Shown here one piece after another: positions 48,615-56,206 of a stretch of DNA of 64,000 nt. Position 1 is the first letter of the stretch; each line of letters opens with the position of its first letter. This stretch comes from Streptomyces chartreusis. Its GTDB lineage: Bacteria; Actinomycetota; Actinomycetes; Streptomycetales; Streptomycetaceae. Both the position numbers and the translations under genes were made by a program. The notes below the pieces were generated by a model, which searched no databases, was not told the DNA's origin, and saw only the letters and a program-made list of their open reading frames with translations. The stretch lies in assembly GCF_008704715.1 (NCBI RefSeq), contig NZ_CP023689.1, forward strand, positions 5,456,001 through 5,520,000, written 5' to 3'.

Positions 48615-49472
48615 ATGCGCCCGGACGACTGGTACTCCACCCAGGACCTCACCGCCTTCCTCGCTCACGCCGGCGGCTTCCTGCGCTCACGCCCCGATCT
48701 GCACACCGTCCCCCTGACGGTGACCGAGACGCTGCGCACCAACGGGCTGCGCGCGTACGGCGGCGAGGCGCCCGTCTTCGGCGCGCTGGAGCTGGACGGG
48801 CAGGTACGGGCCGCCTACTTCCGCACCCCGCCCTACCACCTGAACGTCACCCCCCTCACCCCCGAGGAGGCCGACTCCCTCGCCGCCCATCTCGTGAGCC
48901 TCGGCCAGGTGGTCCCCGGCGTCATCGCGGCCCGCGAGACCGCCGAGGCCTTCAGCGCGGCCTGGCGTCGGCACGCCGGTGCCCGGGGTGCGGTCGGGCA
49001 GCGCCAGCGGCTGTACCGGCTCGGCAACCTGACCGTGCCGCAGCCCGCCCCGGCCGGCCGCGCGCGGGTCGTGGGCCCGGCGGACCGGGACCGGCTCACG
49101 CGCTGGCACGCCGAGTTCGTCGAGGCCGTCGGCCATGTCGCCGCGCGGGACGCCGGGGCGTGGGCCGACTCGCGGATCTCCTACGGCGGCGTCACCTTCT
49201 GGGAGGGCGAGGACGGCACCCCGCTCGCCATGGCCGGCGTGACACCCGAGGTCGCCGGGCAGGTCCGGGTCGCGCCCGTCTACACCCCGGCCCCGCTGCG
49301 CGGACGCGGCTACGCGGGCGCGGTCACCGCCGCGGTCACGCGGGCGGTGCTCGGCTCCGGCGTGCGCGAGGTGCTGCTCTTCACCGACCTCGACAACCCG
49401 ACCAGCAACGGCCTCTACCAGCGCATCGGATACCGGGCGGTGGCCGACTTCGCCACCTACGACTTCCGGTGA
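48615..49472 (+). CDS. GNAT acetyltransferase, two-part
   Basis: The 285-residue protein has a weakly conserved N-terminal half and a C-terminal GNAT core: VRVAPVYTPAPLRGRGYAGAV (R-G-R-G-Y-A loop) and LFTDLDNPTSNGLYQRIGYRAVAD. The length suits tandem GNATs with a degenerate first domain. The acceptor is unknown. Confidence 0.88.
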   Translation: MRPDDWYSTQDLTAFLAHAGGFLRSRPDLHTVPLTVTETLRTNGLRAYGGEAPVFGALELDGQVRAAYFRTPPYHLNVTPLTPEEADSLAAHLVSLGQVVPGVIAARETAEAFSAAWRRHAGARGAVGQRQRLYRLGNLTVPQPAPAGRARVVGPADRDRLTRWHAEFVEAVGHVAARDAGAWADSRISYGGVTFWEGEDGTPLAMAGVTPEVAGQVRVAPVYTPAPLRGRGYAGAVTAAVTRAVLGSGVREVLLFTDLDNPTSNGLYQRIGYRAVADFATYDFR

Positions 49473-49593
49473 GGTCCGGGCCTCCGGCTTGGCGCTCACC
49501 CGCGCGGACAGTGCCCCGGTCGGTGGCCTCTTGAAGGAGACGGTGCGGAGCCGGGCTCGGTTGTGCGACTCGGGGACCATCCGGCGCGCGCGG

Positions 49594-49611
49594 CCGTCCA
49601 TCCATGGACGG
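49594..49611. promoter_or_regulatory. 18-bp palindrome upstream of the secreted peptidase
   Basis: CCGTCCAT-CC-ATGGACGG is an 8-bp-arm inverted repeat, 90 bp before the peptidase GTG. It is a candidate operator with no recognised regulator. Confidence 0.4.
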
Positions 49612-49701
49612 ACCAGATCCGCCTCATCGATGGATTCGCCCAACTCCACCGCACGAAAGGGTTGATGCGTCCCATACGCAACAACCCCGAGGACCCCCCA
49701 C

Positions 49702-51264
49702 GTGCGAAGCAGTCGAATAGCCTCCGTCCTGGCGGCCAGCGTCGTCGCCACCCTCGTGCCCGCGCTCGCACCGGCCACCGCGTCCGCCGCGGCGAACCCC
49801 CTGGACCAGTACCTGCGGCAGACCCCGTCCTGGCACCGCTGCGACAGAACGACACCGGCTTCCTTCCAGTGCGCCACCATCAAGGTGCCCCTCGACTACA
49901 GCCGCCCCGACGGCAAGAAGCTCGACCTCGCGATCTCGCGGATCAAGACGGGCAACAGGGCCGAGCGGCGCGGTGTGCTGCTGCTCAACCCGGGCGGACC
50001 CGGCGGTCCGGGCCTGGACATGCCGCAGATGATGGCGGGCGAGCTGCCGAAGAGCGTGAAGGCCAAGTACGACCTCGTCGGCTTCGACCCGCGCGGCATC
50101 GGCAAGAGCTCCGGCGTCGGCTGCGGCATGACGGACGCGGAGCAGAACTGGGAACGGCCGTACAAGGCCGCGACGTTCGCCAAGGACGTCAAGTGGGCGC
50201 GGACCGTCGCCGAGAAGTGCGATGCGAAGCAGGGCGACAAGCTGCGCCACATCACCACCCGCAACACCGCCCGGGACATGGACGTCATCCGTGCCGTGCT
50301 CGGCGAGAAGAAGATCTCCTACCTGGGGTACTCCTACGGCACCTACCTCGGCGCGGTCTACACGCAGTTGTTCCCCAAGCGCTCCGACCGCATCGTCCTG
50401 GACAGCGCCGTCGACCCCGCGCGGATCTGGCGCGGCATGATCCAGATCTGGGCGGAGGGCACCGAGCCCGCCTTCACCAGGTGGACCGAGTGGACCGCCG
50501 AGCGCGACGCCACGTACAAGCTGGGCCGGACTCCCGAGGCGGTCCGCAAGACCTTCTACGACCTGGTCGCCCGGGCCGACCGCAAGCCGATCGAGCTCGA
50601 AGGCATGAAGCTGAACGGCGACGAGGTCCGCTCCTTCGGCCGCGCCACGTTCTTCAGCGTGCGCGACGCCGCCGAGTGGGTCGTCCAGCTGAAGAACGCC
50701 GCCGCGGGCCGGCCCACGTCCGGTGACCGGGCGGACAGGACGCCCTCGCAGGCCCCGCCGTCGTTCGCCCGGGCGGTGCCCGCGGACAACGGCACCGCCG
50801 GCTTCTGGTCCGTGGTCTGCGCCGACACCCGCAACTGGCCGCGCGATCCCGAGCAGTACCGCAGCGACGCGATCCGCGACAAGGCCAAGTGGCCACTGTA
50901 CGGCGACTTCGTCTCCAACATCATGCCGTGCGCGTTCTGGAAGAAGAACGGCAGCGAGCCCGCCACCAAGGTCGACAACAAGGTCGGCGCGCTGATCCTG
51001 CAGAACGAGTGGGACTCCCAGACCCCGCTGGCCAGCGGCCAGGGCCTGCGCCGCGTGATGAAGGGCTCGAAGATGGTCACCGTCCTCGGCGGCGTCGGGC
51101 ACGGCATCTACGGCTCCAAGTCCTGCGCGGACAAGACCGCCACGGCCTATCTGACCACCGGGAAGCTGCCGGCGAAGGACGCGACGTGCAAGGCGGCGCC
51201 GGCCGCCCGTGAGCGCGCGAACTCGCTGCCGCTGCCGACGCCGCGAGGTGTTGTGCCGCGGTAG
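49702..51264 (+). CDS. secreted tripeptidyl-aminopeptidase-type alpha/beta hydrolase
   Basis: The 520-residue protein has a Sec signal (RIASVLAASVVATLVPALAPATASA). It is close to the streptomycete Tap/SlpD/SlpE peptidases: FQCATIKVPLDYSRPDGKKL, LLLNPGGPGGPGLDM (oxyanion region), serine elbow YLGYSYGTYLGAVY, acid in NEWDSQTPL and histidine in GGVGHGIYG. These enzymes remove N-terminal peptides from exported proteins. The start is GTG; no lipobox is present, so it should be released rather than anchored. Confidence 0.92.
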   Translation: MRSSRIASVLAASVVATLVPALAPATASAAANPLDQYLRQTPSWHRCDRTTPASFQCATIKVPLDYSRPDGKKLDLAISRIKTGNRAERRGVLLLNPGGPGGPGLDMPQMMAGELPKSVKAKYDLVGFDPRGIGKSSGVGCGMTDAEQNWERPYKAATFAKDVKWARTVAEKCDAKQGDKLRHITTRNTARDMDVIRAVLGEKKISYLGYSYGTYLGAVYTQLFPKRSDRIVLDSAVDPARIWRGMIQIWAEGTEPAFTRWTEWTAERDATYKLGRTPEAVRKTFYDLVARADRKPIELEGMKLNGDEVRSFGRATFFSVRDAAEWVVQLKNAAAGRPTSGDRADRTPSQAPPSFARAVPADNGTAGFWSVVCADTRNWPRDPEQYRSDAIRDKAKWPLYGDFVSNIMPCAFWKKNGSEPATKVDNKVGALILQNEWDSQTPLASGQGLRRVMKGSKMVTVLGGVGHGIYGSKSCADKTATAYLTTGKLPAKDATCKAAPAARERANSLPLPTPRGVVPR

Positions 51265-51271
51265 GCCGTCG

Positions 51272-51330
51272 GTCGGCTGCGGCTACGTCGTGGCTGGTCG
51301 CGCAGTTCCCCGCGCCCCTGAGGGGCGCGG
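51272..51330 (+). repeat. interspersed streptomycete repeat, copy 5 (most complete)
   Basis: It reads GTCGGCTGCGGCTACGTCG, GGCTGGTCGCGCAGTTCCCC and GCGCCCCTGAGGGGCGC in order, the last part a perfect hairpin. It begins 8 bp after the peptidase stop and probably works as a bidirectional terminator. Confidence 0.8.
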
Positions 51331-51356
51331 CTGAACCGTGGCGTTGCCGGAGCAGC

Positions 51357-52013
51357 TCAGGGCCACAGCAGTTCCTTCGCCCACCCCTCCTCCGTACGGC
51401 GATACAGCAGCCGTACATGGCGGCGAGCCGCGTCGCCCTGGAAGAACTCGACCTCCACCGGGCGCAGGCGGTACAGCGTCCAGGACGGGACCGGGGCGTC
51501 CGGCTCGTCCTGGGCGCGTTCCCAGGCCGCCTGCGACTCGCGCGCCAACTCCTCCAGGGAGGCGAGCACTTCGCTCTGCCTGCCGGTCAGGGCCGCAGCG
51601 AGCGCGCCGGTGGAGCGTGCGTGCAGATCGGCCTGGGACTCCGCGGACGGGGCCGCCGTCACGGGGCCCCGCAGCCGCACCTGGCGGCCCTGCGCGGGCC
51701 AGTAGAAGCCGAGGGCCGCGTGCGGGCGGGCGGCGAGCTGCCGGCCCTTGCTGCTGCCCACGTGCGTGGCGAAGGACCAGCCGGACGCGTCGGCGCCGTG
51801 CATCATCACGGTCCGTACGTCCGGCAGCCCGGCCTCGTCCGCGGTGGCGAGGGACATCGTGTGCGGCTCCACCTGCCCGGCCACGACCGCCTCGGCGAAC
51901 CAGGCCGTGAACAGCGCGAGCGGGTCGGCGGGCGCGGCCGACGGATCGAAGGACGGCAGCTCGACGTCCCACACCCGGAGCGACCTCAGCAAGTCATGAA
52001 GATCCGTTCCCAT
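51357..52013 (-). CDS. pyridoxamine 5'-phosphate oxidase-family protein
   Basis: The 218-residue protein is a divergent PdxH relative: MSLATADEAGLPDVRTVMMHGADASGWSFAT, SKGRQLAARPHAALGFYWPAQGRQVRLRGP and a C-terminal EVEFFQGDAARRHVRLLYR. In true PdxH (2-235) the last segment is VEFWQGRENRLHDR; the Arg and His that contact substrate are partly replaced, so pyridoxal phosphate synthesis is doubtful. Such proteins in other actinomycetes include phenazine PhzG relatives. Confidence 0.85.
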   Translation of the reverse strand: MGTDLHDLLRSLRVWDVELPSFDPSAAPADPLALFTAWFAEAVVAGQVEPHTMSLATADEAGLPDVRTVMMHGADASGWSFATHVGSSKGRQLAARPHAALGFYWPAQGRQVRLRGPVTAAPSAESQADLHARSTGALAAALTGRQSEVLASLEELARESQAAWERAQDEPDAPVPSWTLYRLRPVEVEFFQGDAARRHVRLLYRRTEEGWAKELLWP

Positions 52014-52040
52014 GCCCCGATTGTCACGCGCGGCGCCCGC

Positions 52041-52466
52041 TCACACCCGACCCAGGTCCGACGACACCCACCGCTCGGGCCGCACGTGCACCACCACCTG
52101 CTCGCCGTGGTTCTTCCAGGCGAAGTCGACATAGCCGTCGACCTTCTCGGCCGGGAGGTAGCGGGCGGCGAGCTCCCGCAGGCGTTCGAGGGTGGCGGGG
52201 ACGGTGCTGATGACCGGGCCCTCCAGCGACACGTACCGGATCGTGGGTTCGGTCCGGTCGACCATCAGGGACAGCCGGCCCGCCGCCTGGATCAGCTCGT
52301 TCTTGCGGGAGTCGAGGCCGGTCATGATCCACAGGTCGCCGCCGGGTTCGTACTGGTACCAGATCGGCACGGTCAGCGGCGCGCGCCCGGCGCCCGCGTC
52401 GACCGCCAGCGCGGCGATGTGGGGTTCGGCCAGGAACTCTTCACGCTCTTCGCGGGTCAGTGCCAT
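52041..52466 (-). CDS. PPOX-class (F420/FMN split-barrel) oxidoreductase
   Basis: The 141-residue protein fits the small PNPOx-like group: EEREEFLAEPHIAALAV, LTVPIWYQYEPGGDLWIMTG, KNELIQAAGRLSLMVDRTEP and RYVSLEGPVIS. Relatives bind F420, FMN or heme. ATG 52466 is preceded by GGGAGG. It lies 32 bp after the thiolase gene on the same strand, so the two are probably one unit. Confidence 0.87.
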   Translation of the reverse strand: MALTREEREEFLAEPHIAALAVDAGAGRAPLTVPIWYQYEPGGDLWIMTGLDSRKNELIQAAGRLSLMVDRTEPTIRYVSLEGPVISTVPATLERLRELAARYLPAEKVDGYVDFAWKNHGEQVVVHVRPERWVSSDLGRV

Positions 52467-52498
52467 GCCGGTTCCTCCCGGTCGGGTCGACGTACGTC

Positions 52499-53677
52499 TC
52501 AATCCCTCCCCAGTACCAACGTGCCCGACGAGCAGAACCATCCCCCCGTGGCCGAAGCCACCCCCAGACGGGGTAGTTCCCCGGGCCCGCCCGGCCCCCG
52601 CACCTGACGCTCCCCGCCCTCCCCGCGCAGCTGCCGCACCGCCTCCACCAGCAGAAACAGCCCCCGCATCCCGGGATGCTGGGCGGAAAGACCGCCTCCG
52701 TCGGTGTTCACCGGCAGCTCCCCGCCCCGCACCAGCAGCCGCCCCTTCTCCACGAACGCCCCGCCCTCGCCCTTCCCGCAGAAGCCGAGGTCCTCCAGCG
52801 TCACCAGGGTCATGTAGGTGAAGGCGTCGTAGATCTCCGCGAAGTCGATCTCCTCGGGCCGCACGCCCGCACGCTCGAAGGCGAGCCGACCGCTGACCGC
52901 CGCCGGACCGGTCGTGAAGTCGGGCCACTCGGACATCGCGGAGTGCGAGACGTGCTCCCCGGATCCGAGGACCCACACGGGCGCGGTACGGCAGTCCCGT
53001 ACGAGTTCCTCGGCGACCAGCAGCACCGCCGCGCCGCCGTCGGAGCGGATGCAGCAGTGCAGCTTGGTGAAGGGGTCCGCGATCATCGGGCCCGACAGGA
53101 CGTCGTCCACGGTGATCGGGTCGCGGAACATGGCATCGGGGTTCAGGGCGGCGTTCGCCCGCGCCTGCACGGCGACCTCCGCCAACTGCTCGATCGTCGT
53201 GCCGTGTTCGAGCATGTGACGGCGGGCGGCCATGGCGTACTTGGCGATGAGGGTGTGGCCGTAGGGCACCTCGAACTGCAGGGGGCCGCGGGAGCCGAAG
53301 GACAGGTTCCCGGTCCGCCGGCCGGCCCTGATGTCCGCGCGGGCCGTCGAGCCGTACACCAGCAGCACCGCCTTCGCGTGGCCGGCGGCTATCGCGTCCG
53401 CCGCGTGGGCCGCCATGACCTCCCAGGTGGCGCCCCCGACGGACGTGGAGTCGACCCAGGTGGGGCGCAGCCCCAGGTACTCGGCCACCTCCACCGGGGC
53501 GAGCGTGCCGAGACCGGCGGACGCGAAGCCGTCCACCACCTCGCGGCCGAGCCCCGCGTCGGCCAGCGCGCGGCGGGCCGCCTGGGCGTGCAGGGCGTAC
53601 GGCGTCGCGTCGTCGACCCGGCCGCAGTCGGAGAGGGCCACTCCGACCACGGCGACTTTCCGGCTCCCGGGAGTCAT
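52499..53677 (-). CDS. thiolase-fold lipid-transfer protein / Ltp2-like aldolase
   Basis: The 392-residue protein has the SCP-x/Ltp thiolase pattern: KVAVVGVALSDCGR, WVDSTSVGGATWEVMAAHAADAI, IDFAEIYDAFTYMTLVTLEDLG and PVNTDGGGLSAQHPGMRG. The nucleophilic Cys of thiolases near residue 85 is Ser/Val (STSVGG), while EIYDAFT matches the tyrosine-bearing motif of Ltp2 retro-aldolases acting on steroid side-chain CoA esters. I infer C-C cleavage by retro-aldol, with the DUF35 protein as partner. The ATG has GGAGG upstream. Confidence 0.87.
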   Translation of the reverse strand: MTPGSRKVAVVGVALSDCGRVDDATPYALHAQAARRALADAGLGREVVDGFASAGLGTLAPVEVAEYLGLRPTWVDSTSVGGATWEVMAAHAADAIAAGHAKAVLLVYGSTARADIRAGRRTGNLSFGSRGPLQFEVPYGHTLIAKYAMAARRHMLEHGTTIEQLAEVAVQARANAALNPDAMFRDPITVDDVLSGPMIADPFTKLHCCIRSDGGAAVLLVAEELVRDCRTAPVWVLGSGEHVSHSAMSEWPDFTTGPAAVSGRLAFERAGVRPEEIDFAEIYDAFTYMTLVTLEDLGFCGKGEGGAFVEKGRLLVRGGELPVNTDGGGLSAQHPGMRGLFLLVEAVRQLRGEGGERQVRGPGGPGELPRLGVASATGGWFCSSGTLVLGRD

Positions 53678-53722
53678 GCGAGGCCTCCAAACCTCTGTGC
53701 ATCTCGCTATGGCCCTCCTAAT

Positions 53723-53737
53723 ATGACGGCCCGTCAG
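53723..53737. promoter_or_regulatory. shared operator, site 9
   Basis: ATGACGGCCCGTCAG, followed by ATCTGA, lies between the thiolase gene (minus) and the acyl-CoA dehydrogenase (plus), 45 bp from either start, so it can control both. Confidence 0.75.
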
Positions 53738-53768
53738 ATCTGAGGGGAAGAGCCGGAGGGAAGAGCCC

Positions 53769-55037
53769 ATGGACGCCAGCTTCAGCCCCGAGCAGGACGA
53801 GATCCGCCGCACCCTGCGCGAGCTGCTGCACAGCCGCTGCGGACCCCGGGAACTGCGCACGGCCCTCGACACCCCGGCCGGCCACGACCCCGGCCTGTGG
53901 ACCGCCCTCGCCGAACAGCTCGGCCTGCCCGGGCTCGCCCTCCCGGAGGCGTACGGCGGTGTCGGCTGCTCGGCGACCGAACTCGCCCTGGCCTGCGAGG
54001 AGACGGGCCGCGCGCTGGCCCCGTCCCCGCTGCTGGCCACCGCCGTCCTCGCGGGCCCGCTGATCGCCGCACTCGGCACCGACGCCCAGCGCGCCGAACT
54101 GCTGCCCCGACTGGCCTCCGGCAAGCTCACCGCCGCCCTCGCCGTGCCGGGCACCGCACTGGCCGCCGCCCTCGCCCTCACCGGCGACAACGGCGGCGAC
54201 TGGGCCGGCGGCGGGCGCGCCGGGGGAGTGCAGGCACGGCGGGCGGAGGACGGCTGGCGGCTGTACGGGCAGGTCGACCAGGTGCTGGACGGGCACAGCG
54301 CCGGACTGCTGCTGGTCGCCGCGCACGCCGGGGGGTTCGCACGGTCCCGGACGCTGCTGTTCCTGGTGCCGGGGGACGCGGCCGGTGTCGTACGCGCACG
54401 GCAGACGGCGCTGGACGCCACCCGGCCCCAGGGGCGGGTCCAACTCCGTGATGTGAACGCCGAGTTGCTGGGTGACGAGGAAGGCCGGGAGGTACTGCCG
54501 GCCCTCGCCTCGGCCGGGGACACGGCTGCCGCCGTCCTCGCCTGCGAGGCCGTGGGCGCCGCCGACCGGGCACTGGAGCGGACCGTGGAGTACGTCGGGC
54601 AGCGCGAGCAGTTCGGCCGGACGATCGGTTCCTTCCAGGCGGTGAAGCACCGCCTGGCGGACGCGTACGTGGCAGTACAGGCGGCCCGCTCGGCGGCGTA
54701 CTACGCGGCATGGGCGACAACGCCCCGAGGGGCAACGCCCCCAAGGGGCGCGGGGAACTGCGCGACCAGCCCCGGCGAACCCGCGGACAAAGAACAACCC
54801 GGCACGGCCCCACCCGCGGCGCGCCTCGCCCTCGCACAGGCCCTCGAAGCCCTCCGCACCGCCGCCGCCGAGGCCATCCAGCTCCACGGCGGCATCGGTT
54901 TCACCTGGGAGCACGAGGCGCACCTCTACTTCAAGCGGGCCGCGGGCGACGAGCTCCTCTTCGGCCCGGTCCACCGGCTGCGGGCGCACGCCGCCGACGC
55001 CGCCCGGCTCTTCGACACCCAGGAGGTGGCGGTGTGA
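53769..55037 (+). CDS. acyl-CoA dehydrogenase, beta type, with an internal repeat insertion
   Basis: The 422-residue flavoprotein has LREL-type N-terminal helices, LALPEAYGGVGCSATELALACEETGRAL, YVGQREQFGRTIGSFQAVKHRLADAYV and IQLHGGIGFTWEHEAHLYFKRA. Between AYYAAWATT and AARLALAQALEAL, about 30 residues (including RGAGNCATS) are coded by an inverted copy of the interspersed repeat, making the protein longer than its relatives without breaking the frame. Whether the enzyme is active is open. Its stop overlaps the next gene by 4 nt. Confidence 0.88.
   Translation: MDASFSPEQDEIRRTLRELLHSRCGPRELRTALDTPAGHDPGLWTALAEQLGLPGLALPEAYGGVGCSATELALACEETGRALAPSPLLATAVLAGPLIAALGTDAQRAELLPRLASGKLTAALAVPGTALAAALALTGDNGGDWAGGGRAGGVQARRAEDGWRLYGQVDQVLDGHSAGLLLVAAHAGGFARSRTLLFLVPGDAAGVVRARQTALDATRPQGRVQLRDVNAELLGDEEGREVLPALASAGDTAAAVLACEAVGAADRALERTVEYVGQREQFGRTIGSFQAVKHRLADAYVAVQAARSAAYYAAWATTPRGATPPRGAGNCATSPGEPADKEQPGTAPPAARLALAQALEALRTAAAEAIQLHGGIGFTWEHEAHLYFKRAAGDELLFGPVHRLRAHAADAARLFDTQEVAV
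54722..54787 (-). repeat. interspersed streptomycete repeat, copy 6, inside a coding region
   Basis: Inverted copy containing GGGGCGCGGGGAACTGCGCG and CCAGCCCCGGCGAACCCGCGG, preceded by tandem hairpin arms (CCCCGAGGGG, CCCCCAAGGGG). It lies in frame in the acyl-CoA dehydrogenase gene. Confidence 0.75.
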
Positions 55038-55522
55038 TCGGCGTACCCGTGGTCGTCCGGGCGGTGCAGAAGGTGTCCTCCACGCGGGGCTTCGCCAAGG
55101 TCGCCCCGCATGTCATCCCGGCCCTGGACCGTGCCGTGCACCGGCTCACCCGCGGCAGGGTGCTGCTCAGCGCCCAGATGCTGCCCGGCGTCATCCTGAC
55201 CTCGACCGGTGCCCGCAGCGGACTGCCCCGCCGTGCGCCGCTGGCGTGCATGCCGGAGGAGGAGGGCCGCTCCTGGATCCTGGTCGGCTCCAACTTCGGC
55301 CGCCCCGGCCACCCCTCCTGGACCCACAACCTCCTCGCCCATCCCGACGCCGAGGTCAGCTGGAAGGGCCACGACATCCCCGTCACCGCCCGGCTGCTGG
55401 AGGGGGAGGAGCGGGCGGCGGTGTGGAGGACGGCACTGTCGTTCTGGCCGCCGTACGCGACGTACCAGGCACGGGTGGACCGGGAGATCCGGCTGTTCCG
55501 GGTGACGAGGAGGCCGGAGTGA
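55034..55522 (+). CDS. deazaflavin (F420)-dependent nitroreductase-family protein
   Basis: The 162-residue protein has the DDN family core: LTSTGARSGLPRRAPLACMPEEEGRSWILVGSNFGRPGHPSWTHNLLAHPDAEV, with GxxxGxxR-like cofactor contacts and the N-x-L-A-x-P signature. These split-barrel proteins reduce quinones or nitro compounds with F420H2. It starts at GTG overlapping the dehydrogenase stop (GTGA), so it is translated as the second gene of that operon under site 9. Confidence 0.9.
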   Translation: MIGVPVVVRAVQKVSSTRGFAKVAPHVIPALDRAVHRLTRGRVLLSAQMLPGVILTSTGARSGLPRRAPLACMPEEEGRSWILVGSNFGRPGHPSWTHNLLAHPDAEVSWKGHDIPVTARLLEGEERAAVWRTALSFWPPYATYQARVDREIRLFRVTRRPE

Positions 55523-55549
55523 GTCGCTGAACCGGGTCCTTGCCGGCGC

Positions 55550-56206
55550 TCAGAGGTCGTCCACGTCGACCAGCCCGTCCTGGACGGCGCGGGCCACCAG
55601 GCTCGCCTTGGTCCGCGCGGGGCGGCCGACGTTCGCGTACTTGATCCGTACCCGGTCCAGATACGAGTTGACCGTCCGGACGGAGATGCCGAGACGCTGC
55701 GCGACCAGCTCCTTCGACTCGGACTGGAACCACTCGATGAGCACGATCTCCTCGCGCGCGGAGAGCTGGGGGCGGTCGCTGCGGGCGTTCGTTCCCAGCG
55801 CCCCGGCCAGCGCGGGCGGCATGTAGGGGCGCTCGTCGGCCGCCGCCAGCGTCGCCTCGACCAAGTGCTCCTGGCCCTCGCTCTTGGTCAGAAAGGTCGC
55901 GGCGCCGAGGTCGAGACAACTGAGCGCGGTCTTCTCGTCGTCCCGCATCGAGTAGACGACCACCTGCCGCCCGGCGTCGACGAGTCTTCGGAGGCTGCCG
56001 AAGGCTGGGCCGCCGTCGCCCAGTTGCAGATCCAGGACGACGACATCGGCCGTGCTGCCCGGAGCGGTCCATGCCTCCCGTACGGAGCCGCTCGCCGCGA
56101 CCACGGTGATGGGCCGCGGCGACGCGGCGTACCACATCTCCACGCCCGCGAGGATCGCCGGATGGTCGTCGATGACGACCACGCTGACGGGTGCGCTGCT
56201 ACTCAT
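55550..56206 (-). CDS. NarL/LuxR-type response regulator
   Basis: The 218-residue protein has a receiver domain with the acidic pair DD13-14, phospho-acceptor Asp59 in VLDLQLGD and the Lys in FLTKSEG. A LuxR-type helix-turn-helix (LSAREEIVLIEWFQSESKELVAQRLGISVRTVNSYLDRVRIKY) follows. Its ATG overlaps the kinase stop by 4 nt, so the pair is translationally coupled. Target genes are unknown. Confidence 0.93.
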   Translation of the reverse strand: MSSSAPVSVVVIDDHPAILAGVEMWYAASPRPITVVAASGSVREAWTAPGSTADVVVLDLQLGDGGPAFGSLRRLVDAGRQVVVYSMRDDEKTALSCLDLGAATFLTKSEGQEHLVEATLAAADERPYMPPALAGALGTNARSDRPQLSAREEIVLIEWFQSESKELVAQRLGISVRTVNSYLDRVRIKYANVGRPARTKASLVARAVQDGLVDVDDL

